Positions 8,433-16,836 of a DNA stretch of 64,000 bases are shown here, one piece after another. Positions within the stretch are counted from its first letter, which is position 1. Every line of letters starts with the position of its first letter. Under the pieces are notes generated by a model. It worked only from the letters and a program-made list of their open reading frames with translations, ran no database searches and had not been told where the DNA came from. The translations under genes and the position numbers were made by a program. Source of the stretch: Aurantimonas sp. 22II-16-19i (GTDB lineage Bacteria > Pseudomonadota > Alphaproteobacteria > Rhizobiales > Rhizobiaceae); the NCBI RefSeq assembly GCF_002088275.1, contig NZ_AQQS01000002.1, positions 248,001 through 312,000 on the forward strand, given 5' to 3'.

Positions 8433-10310
8433 TCAGGCCTTGCCGATCGCCCTGGCCTTGGCTTCGTCCAGCCACCACAGCCGCTCGACCGGCCAGCCAT
8501 AGTCGGGCTTCGGCTCCCTGAAGCCGAACATGTCCCAGTAGGCGGCCCGGTGGCTTTCCGAATGGATGTTCGGGATCCAGTCGAAGCGTGCGCGCAGCAC
8601 CCGGTCGAGCGCCCGCATGGCCATCGTCAGGCTCTTGCGGTCCTCGGCCCGGTTGACGACGTCGATCAGCGCGTCGACGGCCGGATCGGCCATGCCGACG
8701 AAGTTGTTCGACCCCTCCCGGTCCCTGGTGAGGCTTCCGAACAGACCGACCAGCGTGTCCCGGGTGGGGGTCGAGCCGAGCGAGAAGGCGCCGCCGATCA
8801 GGTCGTAGTCGAAGCGGTTCTTGCGCTCCTGATACTGGGCGCCGTCGACCAGACGAAACGAGGCGTCGATCCCGAGCGACGTCAGGTTCTGGATGAACTT
8901 CGAGTAGACCCGCTCGAACCCCTGGTCGTCGATCATGTATTCGAGGGCGAAGGGCTGGCCGGCCGCGTTCACCAGCTTGCCCTCCGCCTGTTTCCAGCCT
9001 GCCTCGGCGAGCAGCCCGAGAGCCTCGCGCAGCCTCGCCCGATCGCGGCCCGAGCCGTCCGAGACCGGCTGGGTCCAGACGTCGCCGAAAACCTCTTCGG
9101 GCAGCTTGTCGCGCAGCGGCTCGAGGATCTTCAGTTCCGCCGGCGAGGGCGGTCCCTCCGCCTTGAAGTCGGATGTCTCGAAACACGAATCGGAGTGCTC
9201 GTAGATGCCGTAGAACATCTGCGCATTCGTCCATTCGAAGTCGAAGCACAGATTGATGGCGTGGCGCACGTTGCGGTCGGCGAAGCGCTCGCGGCGCTGG
9301 TTCAGCGCCCAGGACTGGAATGTCGGCGTCTTCTCGCGCGGAAATTCGCGCTTGATCACCTTGCCTTCGACGACCGCCGGAAACCCGTAGTCGGTCGCCC
9401 AGGTCTTCGAGGTGAACTCCTCGCGGAAGGTGATGTTGCCCTTCTTGAAGGCCTCGAAGCCGATCGTGCGGTCGCGGAAGAAGTCGATGCGGATGGTGTC
9501 GAAATGATCGAGGCCGCGGGCGAAGGCCATATCCCTCGCCCAGTAGTCCTGGCGCTTGCCGTATTCGACATAGCGGCCGAACTCGAATGCCTTGACCTCG
9601 AAACGCCCGCTGCCGGGGATCGGCTTCGCCGTCACGTTCTCGAAGGCTTCGGCGTCGAAGAAGGCCTTCGGCACGATCGGGATGCCGAAGGCGCCGAGGG
9701 CGTCCTGGTCGGTCTGCCGGCCGGAGAAGACGAGGCGGACGCGGTCCGGCGCCTCGGCGACCACCGCGTCCAGCTCCTGCAGCGTGATCTGCAGGGAGGG
9801 GTGCCCCTTCTCCTTGAACGTCTCGTAGCTGAAGACGACGTCCTCCGCCGTCACCTTGGCGCCGCTCGAGAACGTCGCTTCCGGGCGCAGCGCGAAGACA
9901 TAGGCATTGCGATCCGCGGAGATCGTCACCGAGCTGGCCAGCGCACAGTAGAGCGAGTCCGGCTCGTCCAGAGACGAGGTCATCAGCCCGTCATAGAGCT
10001 TCTCGATCCGCGGCGGCGCATTGCCCTTGAGGACGAAGGTGTTGAGCGTGTCGAAGGTGAGCGGCGACTGGTTCAACGCCCAGTTCGGCACCGACATGTT
10101 GAACTGCCCGCCCGCCGGCGCATCCGGCGTCGCATAGCCGAAGTGTGAAAAGTCAGCCGGATATTTCAGGTCGCCGAAGGCCGACAGGCCGTGCAGCGGC
10201 GTCTCGGTCGGCGAGGCGGCGAAGCCGCGGCCGGGCAGGAGGGCGGATGCGGCGAGGCCGAGCGCCATCTGACCGAAGCCGCGCCGGGTGAAGCGGAACG
10301 TCGTGCCCAT
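8433..10310 (-). CDS. yejA: Yej/App-type peptide-binding protein, Tat-exported copy
   Basis: This 625-residue extracellular solute-binding protein of family 5 has a twin-arginine-like leader (FTRRGFGQM plus a hydrophobic stretch, cleavage near GFAA), so it is probably exported folded. The mature part starts with KYPADFSHFGYATPDAPAGG, shared almost exactly with the next gene upstream, and contains the EDVVFSYETFKEKGHPS block typical of the family. ATG 10310 overlaps the upstream gene's stop by one base (TGATG). It is one of two tandem paralogues feeding a single permease pair. Confidence 0.9.
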   Translation of the reverse strand: MGTTFRFTRRGFGQMALGLAASALLPGRGFAASPTETPLHGLSAFGDLKYPADFSHFGYATPDAPAGGQFNMSVPNWALNQSPLTFDTLNTFVLKGNAPPRIEKLYDGLMTSSLDEPDSLYCALASSVTISADRNAYVFALRPEATFSSGAKVTAEDVVFSYETFKEKGHPSLQITLQELDAVVAEAPDRVRLVFSGRQTDQDALGAFGIPIVPKAFFDAEAFENVTAKPIPGSGRFEVKAFEFGRYVEYGKRQDYWARDMAFARGLDHFDTIRIDFFRDRTIGFEAFKKGNITFREEFTSKTWATDYGFPAVVEGKVIKREFPREKTPTFQSWALNQRRERFADRNVRHAINLCFDFEWTNAQMFYGIYEHSDSCFETSDFKAEGPPSPAELKILEPLRDKLPEEVFGDVWTQPVSDGSGRDRARLREALGLLAEAGWKQAEGKLVNAAGQPFALEYMIDDQGFERVYSKFIQNLTSLGIDASFRLVDGAQYQERKNRFDYDLIGGAFSLGSTPTRDTLVGLFGSLTRDREGSNNFVGMADPAVDALIDVVNRAEDRKSLTMAMRALDRVLRARFDWIPNIHSESHRAAYWDMFGFREPKPDYGWPVERLWWLDEAKARAIGKA

Positions 10311-12325
10311 CAGTTCGACGCGGCCTTCTCGGCGCTCTTGATCCACCAGGCGAAGGGGTCGATGGTCGAATAGCCGGGCCGCTTGCCGGACATTTCGAGC
10401 TTGTCCCAATAGGCGAGCCACATGTCGGCATTGCGATACTGCGGAACGACGTAATACTCCCACAGCATCACCCGATCGAGCGCCCGCGTCGCGGCGACGA
10501 GGTCGTCGCGGTCGGTGGCATAGACGATGTTGTCGATCAGCTTGTCGATCGCCGGGTTCTTGATGCCTGCGTAGTTCCGGCTTCCGGGAGAGTCTGCTGC
10601 GGCGCTCGACCAGAAGTCCCGCTGCTCGTTGCCGGGCGAGAGCGACTGCGGATAGTATTTGACCGATACCATCTCGAAGTCGAAATTGGTGATTCGCTCG
10701 ATATACTGGTTGGTGTCGACGATGCGGATGCTGGCATCGATGCCGAGACGCTTGAGGCTGTCGGCATAGGGCTGGAGGACCCTGGCGTCGGTCGGGTCGT
10801 CGCCGAGCATCTCGATCGAGAGCTGCCGCCCCGTCTTCGAATCGACAAGGCGTGTTCCCTCCAGTTCGTAGCCGGCCTCCCGAAGCAGCTCGAGGGCCTT
10901 GCGCAGATTGTCGCGGACCGAGCGGTTGTCGGTATAGACCGGCAGCTCGAATTCCTCGGTGAAGACTTCCGGCGGGATCTCATCCCGCAGCGGCTCCAGG
11001 AACTTCAACTCTCCTTCGCTCGGCAGGCCCGTCGCCGCGAGCTCGCTGTTGTCGAAGTAGCTGGCCATCCGCGAATAAAGGCCGAAGAACAGCGTCTTGT
11101 TCATCTCCTCGAAATTATAGGCGAGCGTCAGGGCCTCGCGCAGCCGGCGGTCCTGGAACTTCGGCAGGCGGTTGTTGAGGACGTAGGCCTGCATCGATTC
11201 GACCTGATGGTCCGGGATCGCGACCTTCTTCACCTGGCCGTTCTCGAAGGCCGGGAAATTGTATTCCTGCGACCAGCGCCGCGCGCTGTTCTCCAGCCGG
11301 TAGTCGTTGAGGCCGCCCTTCTTGAAGGCCTCCCAGGCTGCGTTGGCGTCGCGCAGATAGGTGTAGTCGATCCTGTCGTAGTTGTAGCGGCCCTTGTGGG
11401 TCGCGACGTCGGCGCCCCAATAGTCCTTCACGCGCTCCCACTCGATCGACTGTCCGGTGACGAAACGCCCGATCTTGTAAGGGCCCGAACCCAGCGGCGG
11501 CTCCAGCGTGGGCTGCGAGATGTCGCGCTTGTTGCCGTCGGGGCCGGTCCCCTCCCACCAGTGCTTCGGCAGCACCGTCAGGTCGCCCATGATGTGCGGC
11601 AGTTCGCGATTGCCGGTCTGGTCGAAGGTGAAGGTCACCTCGCGCTCCCCGGTCTTCTCCGCCTTGACGACGTTCTTGTAATAGGCGCCCCACTGCGGAT
11701 GGAGCGCCTTCAGCGTGTCGAAGCTCCAGATCACGTCCTCGACGGTGATCGGTTCGCCGTCATGGAAGCGGGCCCGGGGATCGAGGCGGAAGGTGACGAA
11801 GGAATCGTCTTCCGGAAAACGCACCGCCTCGGCGATCATCGCATGGGAGACCGACGGCTCGTCCGTCGATTGCTCCATCAAACTATCGTAGAGCAGGCCG
11901 CCGCCGAAATTGGCGAGGCCCGCCGCCGGCGTGCCGCGCACGACGAAGGGGTTGAAGCTGTCATAGGAGCCGAGCGCCACCGAATTCAGCGTCCCGCCCT
12001 TCGGCGCATCCGGGTTGACGTAGTCGTAATGCTCGAAGTCGGCCGGATATTTCGACGGCTCGGTCAGCGACATCGATGTCTGCCACTCGCCGGCGGACGA
12101 GACATCCGGCGCTTCGCCGGCCGGAGCCTTCGACGTTGCCGCAGCCGCAGCGTCCGGCGCCGCCTCGCCGGCGGCAGCTGCCGGCTGCGCCGCCGAAACG
12201 GCGGGCTTTGCGTCCGCTCCGGTCGCGGCGCCATCCTGATCCTGCGCGGGTGCGGCCGATAGCGAGAGGCAGAGGGCCATACTTGTGGTGGCGATGAGCT
12301 GGGCGGCGCGCGTCATGATCGGCAA
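10310..12325 (-). CDS. yejA: Yej/App-type peptide-binding protein, Sec-exported copy
   Basis: This is a 671-residue family-5 solute-binding protein. A Sec signal peptide (about 1–27, ending SLSAAPAQ) is followed by an Ala-rich low-complexity spacer (about 30–80) and then the binding domain beginning KYPADFEHYDYVNPDAPKGG. The family block EDVIWSFDTLKALHPQW and the WAYWDKLEMSG-like end are clear. TTG 12325 has GGAG 8 bases upstream; the ATG at 12316 is an alternative. It is the first gene of the operon that runs to ghrA. The ligand class (peptides or microcin C-like compounds) is inferred from YejA and not shown here. Confidence 0.9.
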   Translation of the reverse strand: MPIMTRAAQLIATTSMALCLSLSAAPAQDQDGAATGADAKPAVSAAQPAAAAGEAAPDAAAAATSKAPAGEAPDVSSAGEWQTSMSLTEPSKYPADFEHYDYVNPDAPKGGTLNSVALGSYDSFNPFVVRGTPAAGLANFGGGLLYDSLMEQSTDEPSVSHAMIAEAVRFPEDDSFVTFRLDPRARFHDGEPITVEDVIWSFDTLKALHPQWGAYYKNVVKAEKTGEREVTFTFDQTGNRELPHIMGDLTVLPKHWWEGTGPDGNKRDISQPTLEPPLGSGPYKIGRFVTGQSIEWERVKDYWGADVATHKGRYNYDRIDYTYLRDANAAWEAFKKGGLNDYRLENSARRWSQEYNFPAFENGQVKKVAIPDHQVESMQAYVLNNRLPKFQDRRLREALTLAYNFEEMNKTLFFGLYSRMASYFDNSELAATGLPSEGELKFLEPLRDEIPPEVFTEEFELPVYTDNRSVRDNLRKALELLREAGYELEGTRLVDSKTGRQLSIEMLGDDPTDARVLQPYADSLKRLGIDASIRIVDTNQYIERITNFDFEMVSVKYYPQSLSPGNEQRDFWSSAAADSPGSRNYAGIKNPAIDKLIDNIVYATDRDDLVAATRALDRVMLWEYYVVPQYRNADMWLAYWDKLEMSGKRPGYSTIDPFAWWIKSAEKAASN

Positions 12326-12459
12326 GGGCAGGTCTCCGTGGGCGGGGGTCCGTTCGTCGAAGGCTTCGTCACATCACAGCTTTATGGCGACCGTCGGGAC
12401 GCCTTGCCAAGTGACGATTCGTTCATCTCGTGGAGGGAGCGGCCGTGCCCGTCAAAGCA

Positions 12460-12486
12460 AAGGCCCCGGCGACGAACCGGGGCCTT
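12460..12486 (-). terminator. Intrinsic terminator of the cytochrome c gene
   Basis: AAGGCCCCGG (12460–12469) pairs perfectly with CCGGGGCCTT (12477–12486) around a 7-base loop. On the minus strand it starts 38 bases after the cytochrome stop codon and is followed by TTTGCTTTG. It insulates the cytochrome gene from the yej-type operon that starts downstream. Confidence 0.82.
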
Positions 12487-12523
12487 GCGGCAGGGCGGTA
12501 TCATGAGAGCCGGTGAAGCGGGT

Positions 12524-13789
12524 TCACTGGCCCGTCGTCGCGCCGCTCTCGTCGAAGGTGGCGAGATAGGCGATGACGTTGTCGATGTCGGCGGTATTCT
12601 TCAGGCCCGGGAAGGACATCTTGGTGCCGGGCACCAGCGCCTTCGGGTCGGCGAGCCAGGCGTGCAGCTCCTCGACCGTCCAGGTCGGGTGCTCCGCGGC
12701 ATAGCTCTGGAGCGGGGCGGAGAAGGTGTAGCCCTCGACCGCTGCGACGGCTTCGCCGACGATGCCGTTCAGCTCGGGCCCGATCTTGTTCTTGGCCCCT
12801 TCGCCGACGGCATGGCAGGCCTTGCACTTGTTGAAGACCTTTTCGCCGGCCGCCGGGTCTCCGGCGATGGCGACCTCTGTCGCTCCGCCTTCGGCCGGTG
12901 CGGCAGCGCCAGCTGCGGCAGCCTGCTCGCCGGCGGGAGCGGCTTGTTCGGCCGCGCCGGACGCCGGCTGCTCTGCCGCCGGGGCCGCCGGAGCTGCGGT
13001 CTCCTGGCTGGCAGCCGCCGGCGGGGCGGGCTGTTCACCCTGCACGCCTTCGGCGGACATCTGCGCCTCGGTCGTCGCGTCGCTGCTCTCGACGGGCGGC
13101 GCTTCCGGCGCGGATCCAGCCGCAGCCGGCGCCTGGGCCTCCTCGCCGCCTTCGCCCATCTTGGTGGTCGTGGCGGGGTTGGTGACTTCGGCCGCCTGCT
13201 CGCCTTCGCCGGCCGCTGCGGCGCCTTCGGCCGGAGCCTCGGGAAGCGCTGCCGGGTTGTCGGACAGGGAGCGCAGATAGGCGATGAGGGTGGCGCGGTC
13301 CTCCGGGCTCTTGATGCCGGCAAACCCCATCTTGGTTCCGGGAATGTAGCCCTTGGGATCCTTCAGGAAGTGATAGAGATGCTCGTAGTCCCACGGGACG
13401 GAGCCGCCCTGGGAGAACTCCGCCATCGCGGGGGAATAGGAGAAGTCGGCGACCGACGCGATGGGACGGTTGACCACGTCCCACAGATGCGGGCCGACCT
13501 TGTTGGGGCCGCCCTTCTCGCCGGAATGGCAGGCGCTGCACTTCTTGAACACGTCCGCACCGGCGTCGGCGCTGGCGGTCTGGAGCAGCGCGGCGATCGG
13601 CGGATCTTCCTGCGCGGCTTCCTGGCCGCCGGCGGGTGCCTCCGACGGATCGGCAGCGACGATCTCGTAGCCCGGCGTCTCGGGAGCCTCGGAATGGAAC
13701 AGTCCTTCGGCGAGAAGGCTGCCGCCGAACAGCACGAAGACGGTGCCGAGAATGGCCCCGAAAATCTTGTTGGCTTCAAACGAATCCAT
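12524..13789 (-). CDS. Membrane-anchored cytochrome c with two haem domains (CycM-like)
   Basis: This 421-residue protein starts like CycM-type anchored cytochromes ([15 protein letters not shown], one membrane helix about 8–28). It carries two class-I cytochrome c domains. Haem site 1 is CSACH at 84–88 with probable Met ligand M154 (PGTKMGFAG). Haem site 2 is CKACH at 322–326 with M391 (PGTKMSFPG). A linker of about 130 residues, almost entirely Ala/Pro/Glu/Gly (about 180–310), joins them. CycM of rhizobia has a single domain and carries electrons to the aa3 oxidase; two in tandem suggests a longer electron reach. ATG 13789 sits after GGGGAGG; longer frames have no similarity. Confidence 0.92.
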   Translation of the reverse strand: MDSFEANKIFGAILGTVFVLFGGSLLAEGLFHSEAPETPGYEIVAADPSEAPAGGQEAAQEDPPIAALLQTASADAGADVFKKCSACHSGEKGGPNKVGPHLWDVVNRPIASVADFSYSPAMAEFSQGGSVPWDYEHLYHFLKDPKGYIPGTKMGFAGIKSPEDRATLIAYLRSLSDNPAALPEAPAEGAAAAGEGEQAAEVTNPATTTKMGEGGEEAQAPAAAGSAPEAPPVESSDATTEAQMSAEGVQGEQPAPPAAASQETAAPAAPAAEQPASGAAEQAAPAGEQAAAAGAAAPAEGGATEVAIAGDPAAGEKVFNKCKACHAVGEGAKNKIGPELNGIVGEAVAAVEGYTFSAPLQSYAAEHPTWTVEELHAWLADPKALVPGTKMSFPGLKNTADIDNVIAYLATFDESGATTGQ

Positions 13790-13866
13790 GTGCGGGACCG
13801 ATCCTCCCCATCCAATTCCACAAGCTGCCGCAAGCGGCAGACCCCCACGCAAGCGGCCGGACCCTA

Positions 13867-13921
13867 GGTGTTTTGCCGATTCATGGCAACACCTGTAGAT
13901 AGCCCGGCAGCGGGGCTTTTT
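13867..13921 (+). terminator. Two consecutive hairpins with T-run upstream of kdsB
   Basis: GGTGTTTTGCC (13867–13877) pairs with GGCAACACC (13885–13893) apart from a two-base bulge. AGCCC/GGGCT (13901–13905 and 13913–13917) follows and runs directly into TTTTT. The arrangement looks like an intrinsic terminator on the plus strand, yet it lies between divergent genes and ahead of kdsB. It could be a leader attenuator, the end of a short RNA, or chance. Confidence 0.3.
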
Positions 13922-13983
13922 GTCACTTTCTAATGTGGGACTCAAGCTCCGGTCAAACCTCGTCACGGTTCAGCGAAAGTCTC

Positions 13984-14712
13984 ATGTCGACACTCGTTCT
14001 CATCCCCGCGCGGCTCGGCTCGACGCGGCTTCCGAAGAAGGCGCTGGCGGTCATCGCCGGCCGCCCCATGGTGGTGCATGTGGCCGAGCGGGCCGCGGCT
14101 GCGGGCTGCGGGCGCGTCGTCGTCGCCACCGATGCCGAGGAGATCCTGAAAGAGGTCGAGGCGGCCGGCTTCGAGGCGGTCATGACGTCCACCGGGCACC
14201 AGTCGGGCTCGGACCGCATTCACGAAGCCTTGCAGAAAGTTGATCCGCAAGGCGGCGCCGAAACGATCATCAACGTCCAGGGCGACCTGCCGACGATCGA
14301 TCCGGAGGCGATTCGCCGGGTGCTCGTGCCGTTCGAGGATCCGGCCTGCGACATCGCGACGCTCGCCGCCGAGATCCGCCACGACGACGAGCGCACGAAC
14401 CCGAACGTCGTCAAGCTGGTCGGCTCGCCGATCGGGCCGGAGCGTCTGCGCGCGCTCTACTTCACCCGCGCCACCGCGCCCTGGGGCGAGGGGCCGCACT
14501 ACCACCATATCGGGCTCTACGCCTATCGGCGCGAAAGCCTCGAGCGCTTCGTCGGGCTCTCCCAGTCTGTTCTGGAGAAGCGCGAGAAGCTCGAACAACT
14601 GCGGGCGCTGGAGAACGGGATGCGAATCGATGCCGAAATCGTCGATACCGTCCCCCTCGGCGTCGATGGTCCGGACGATCTCGACCGGGCGCGCCAGATC
14701 CTGGGAGCATGA
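13984..14712 (+). CDS. kdsB: 3-deoxy-manno-octulosonate cytidylyltransferase
   Basis: This 242-residue enzyme activates KDO with CTP for lipopolysaccharide synthesis. The nucleotidyltransferase signature [21 protein letters not shown] stands at the N-terminus. [20 protein letters not shown] and [17 protein letters not shown] follow as in KdsB. The start at 13984 gives the family's normal N-terminus; the 17 upstream codons are not conserved. Its stop overlaps pheA (ATGA), so the two are probably translated together. Confidence 0.95.
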   Translation: MSTLVLIPARLGSTRLPKKALAVIAGRPMVVHVAERAAAAGCGRVVVATDAEEILKEVEAAGFEAVMTSTGHQSGSDRIHEALQKVDPQGGAETIINVQGDLPTIDPEAIRRVLVPFEDPACDIATLAAEIRHDDERTNPNVVKLVGSPIGPERLRALYFTRATAPWGEGPHYHHIGLYAYRRESLERFVGLSQSVLEKREKLEQLRALENGMRIDAEIVDTVPLGVDGPDDLDRARQILGA

Positions 14713-15680
14713 CGATGGCCGACGACCGCCCGATGATCGCCTTTCAGGGCGAACCCGGTGCCAATTCCGACATGGCTGTCAGGGACGTGTTCGGCGAGGC
14801 CTACGAGGCGCTGCCCTGTCCGTCCTTCGACGACGCCTTCGCGGCGCTGAAGAACGGCACGGTGGAGCATGAGGGCCGCGAGCGGCGGGTCGAGCGGGCG
14901 ATGATCCCGATCGAGAACACGCTCGCCGGCCGGGTCGCCGACATCCATCTGCTGATGCCCGATTCGGGGCTGCAGATCGTCGGCGAACACTTCATGCCGA
15001 TCCATTTCCAGCTGATGGCGCTGCCGGGCGTCCGCCGCACCGAGATCCGCAGCGTCGCCAGCCACATCCACGCCCTCGGCCAGTGCCGCAAATATCTGCG
15101 CGCCAATGGCTGGAAGCCGCAGGTCTCGGGCGACACCGCGGGAGCGGCCCGCGAGGTGTCGGAAGCCGGCGACCGGACGCGCGCGGCGCTCGCGCCGCGT
15201 CTTGCGGCGGACTATTACGGCCTGTCGATCCTCGAGGAGGACGTCGAGGATGCCTCGAACAACGTCACCCGCTTCGTCATCCTGGCCAATCCGTCCCAGC
15301 AGCCCTTCGCCGACCCTGACGAGCAGCGCCTCAGCCTGTGGGCGGCCCGCGATCCCGAAAAAAGCGACGACGGCCGCCAGATGATCAGCCGCGACGTGGT
15401 GACCACCTTCGTCTTCCGGGTGAAGAACATCCCGGCGGCGCTCTACAAGGCGCTGGGAGGCTTTGCCACCAACGGCATCAACATGACCAAGCTGGAGAGC
15501 TACCAGCTGGGCGGCAGCTTCTCGGCGACGCTGTTCTACGCCGATGTCGAGGGCCATCCCCACGACCCGGCGCTCGGCCGGGCGCTGGAGGAGTTGCGAT
15601 TCTTCTCCGCCGAATACCGCAATCTCGGCGTCTACCGCGCGGCCGAGAACCGCCAGGCGCTGCTTCTGCCGGGGGAGTGA
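14709..15680 (+). CDS. pheA: Prephenate dehydratase
   Basis: This 323-residue monofunctional prephenate dehydratase converts prephenate to phenylpyruvate in phenylalanine synthesis. The catalytic domain (about 8–195) shows [10 protein letters not shown], the [10 protein letters not shown] segment and NNVTRFVIL. An ACT regulatory domain follows ([34 protein letters not shown], about 215–310), so feedback by phenylalanine is expected. The ATG overlaps the kdsB stop by four bases; a second ATG two codons later is possible. The kdsB–pheA pairing is common in rhizobia. Confidence 0.95.
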   Translation: MTMADDRPMIAFQGEPGANSDMAVRDVFGEAYEALPCPSFDDAFAALKNGTVEHEGRERRVERAMIPIENTLAGRVADIHLLMPDSGLQIVGEHFMPIHFQLMALPGVRRTEIRSVASHIHALGQCRKYLRANGWKPQVSGDTAGAAREVSEAGDRTRAALAPRLAADYYGLSILEEDVEDASNNVTRFVILANPSQQPFADPDEQRLSLWAARDPEKSDDGRQMISRDVVTTFVFRVKNIPAALYKALGGFATNGINMTKLESYQLGGSFSATLFYADVEGHPHDPALGRALEELRFFSAEYRNLGVYRAAENRQALLLPGE

Positions 15681-15689
15681 GGCAACGCG

Positions 15690-15777
15690 GTGCCGGCAGA
15701 AGCCCCTCGTCCTTCGAGGCTCAGCGTCGCTGCGCTCGGCTTAGCCCCTCAGGATGATGGGTCTTCTGCTCCGGCAC
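15690..15777. repeat. Palindromic intergenic element between convergent genes
   Basis: This is a long imperfect hairpin. The outer arms GTGCCGGCAGAAG (15690–15702) and CTTCTGCTCCGGCAC (15763–15777) enclose an inner CCCTCGTCCTTCGAGG and CCTCAGGATGATGG pair. The inner unit matches elements at 21501–21531 and 21621–21653. It sits between the stops of pheA and the alpha/beta hydrolase and may serve as a bidirectional terminator. Confidence 0.65.
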
Positions 15778-15780
15778 TCG

Positions 15781-16674
15781 TCAAAGGCATCGCTGCGCAA
15801 ATCCCCGTATTCGCTCCGGTAAGCCACCGCTCTCCAGGAACGGCGCATGGCCCTGGCCGGCGACTTCTATCGCTTCGAGATCGTCGTGGCGCTCCGTCAT
15901 CGCGGCAACGGTCGCGCGGCTGAACAGCGCGGAGGTCTCGCCGCGGATGACGAGCAGCGGTATCGCCTTCATCAGGTCGAAGAAGGCCCAGAGTTCCGGC
16001 AGGTCGGCGCTAAGATCCATCGCCCGCAGCGGCTCGAGGAGCCGGAGATCGTAGTTGCCCAGGATCCGGCCACCGCGCTCGGTGAAGCCGGCACGGGCCA
16101 TGCGCTCGAAGTCCTGACGCGACGCGGCGGGAAAGCTGGGACCGAGCGAGGCCGCCACCGCGTTGGCCGCGCTTTCCCAGTTGGCAAAGGATTCGACCAT
16201 CCCCACCGTGTCGCGGATCTGCCTGAGCCCCTCGGTCTCGATGCGCGGGCCGGCGTCGTTGAAGACCGCGCCGGCGATGGCTGAAAGGCGCATCGCCGCG
16301 ATCAGGTGGATGACCAGTGCGCCGCGGGACGTGCCGACGAAGACCGCGCGGGAAATGCCGAGATGGTCGAGGCCGGCGAGGGTGTCTGCGGCTTCGGCCG
16401 GCACCGTGTAGGCTTCGGGGCCTTCTGCATATTGCGACAGGCCGCGGCCGCGAAAGTCGAAGGATAAGACTGGACGCGTGGGATCCGGCTCACGGATCAG
16501 CCGGGCGAGTTCTGCAAAGTCGCGGGAATTGCGGGTGAGGCCGGGCAGGCAGACGATCGGCAGCGGAGCGGGCGCCCCGTCATCGCCACTCTGTCCGATC
16601 CCGCCCCAGAACCGGCCCGCCAGTCGCAGCCCGTCGTGGTCGAAGAAGAACGGTTCGCCGTCCGTCGGTGCCAT
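15781..16674 (-). CDS. Alpha/beta hydrolase
   Basis: This 297-residue alpha/beta hydrolase contains the oxyanion-side PIVCLPGLTRNSRDF motif, LSFDFRGRGLS, the nucleophile elbow GTSRG and a terminal GQGHAPFLES carrying the catalytic histidine. No signal peptide is seen, so it is cytoplasmic. ATG 16674 has GGAGAGG 5 bases upstream; the 46 codons of open frame ahead of it are unconserved. The substrate is unknown. It follows the lytic transglycosylase gene on the same strand after a gap of 162 bases. Confidence 0.88.
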   Translation of the reverse strand: MAPTDGEPFFFDHDGLRLAGRFWGGIGQSGDDGAPAPLPIVCLPGLTRNSRDFAELARLIREPDPTRPVLSFDFRGRGLSQYAEGPEAYTVPAEAADTLAGLDHLGISRAVFVGTSRGALVIHLIAAMRLSAIAGAVFNDAGPRIETEGLRQIRDTVGMVESFANWESAANAVAASLGPSFPAASRQDFERMARAGFTERGGRILGNYDLRLLEPLRAMDLSADLPELWAFFDLMKAIPLLVIRGETSALFSRATVAAMTERHDDLEAIEVAGQGHAPFLESGGLPERIRGFAQRCL

Positions 16675-16836
16675 GGCCGCCTCTCCGGAAAGTAGCAGTG
16701 GAGAAGCGTCTCCGCCGCCGATCATCGTCGAGCTATGGCGCGGCCGGGCGAATGCGAGCCGGGTGAAGCGAATTTCGGTGCAGTCCAAGCCGAAGCGGCG
16801 GCCGTGGCGCAAGGTCGCGCAACGGCCCGCCTTGCC

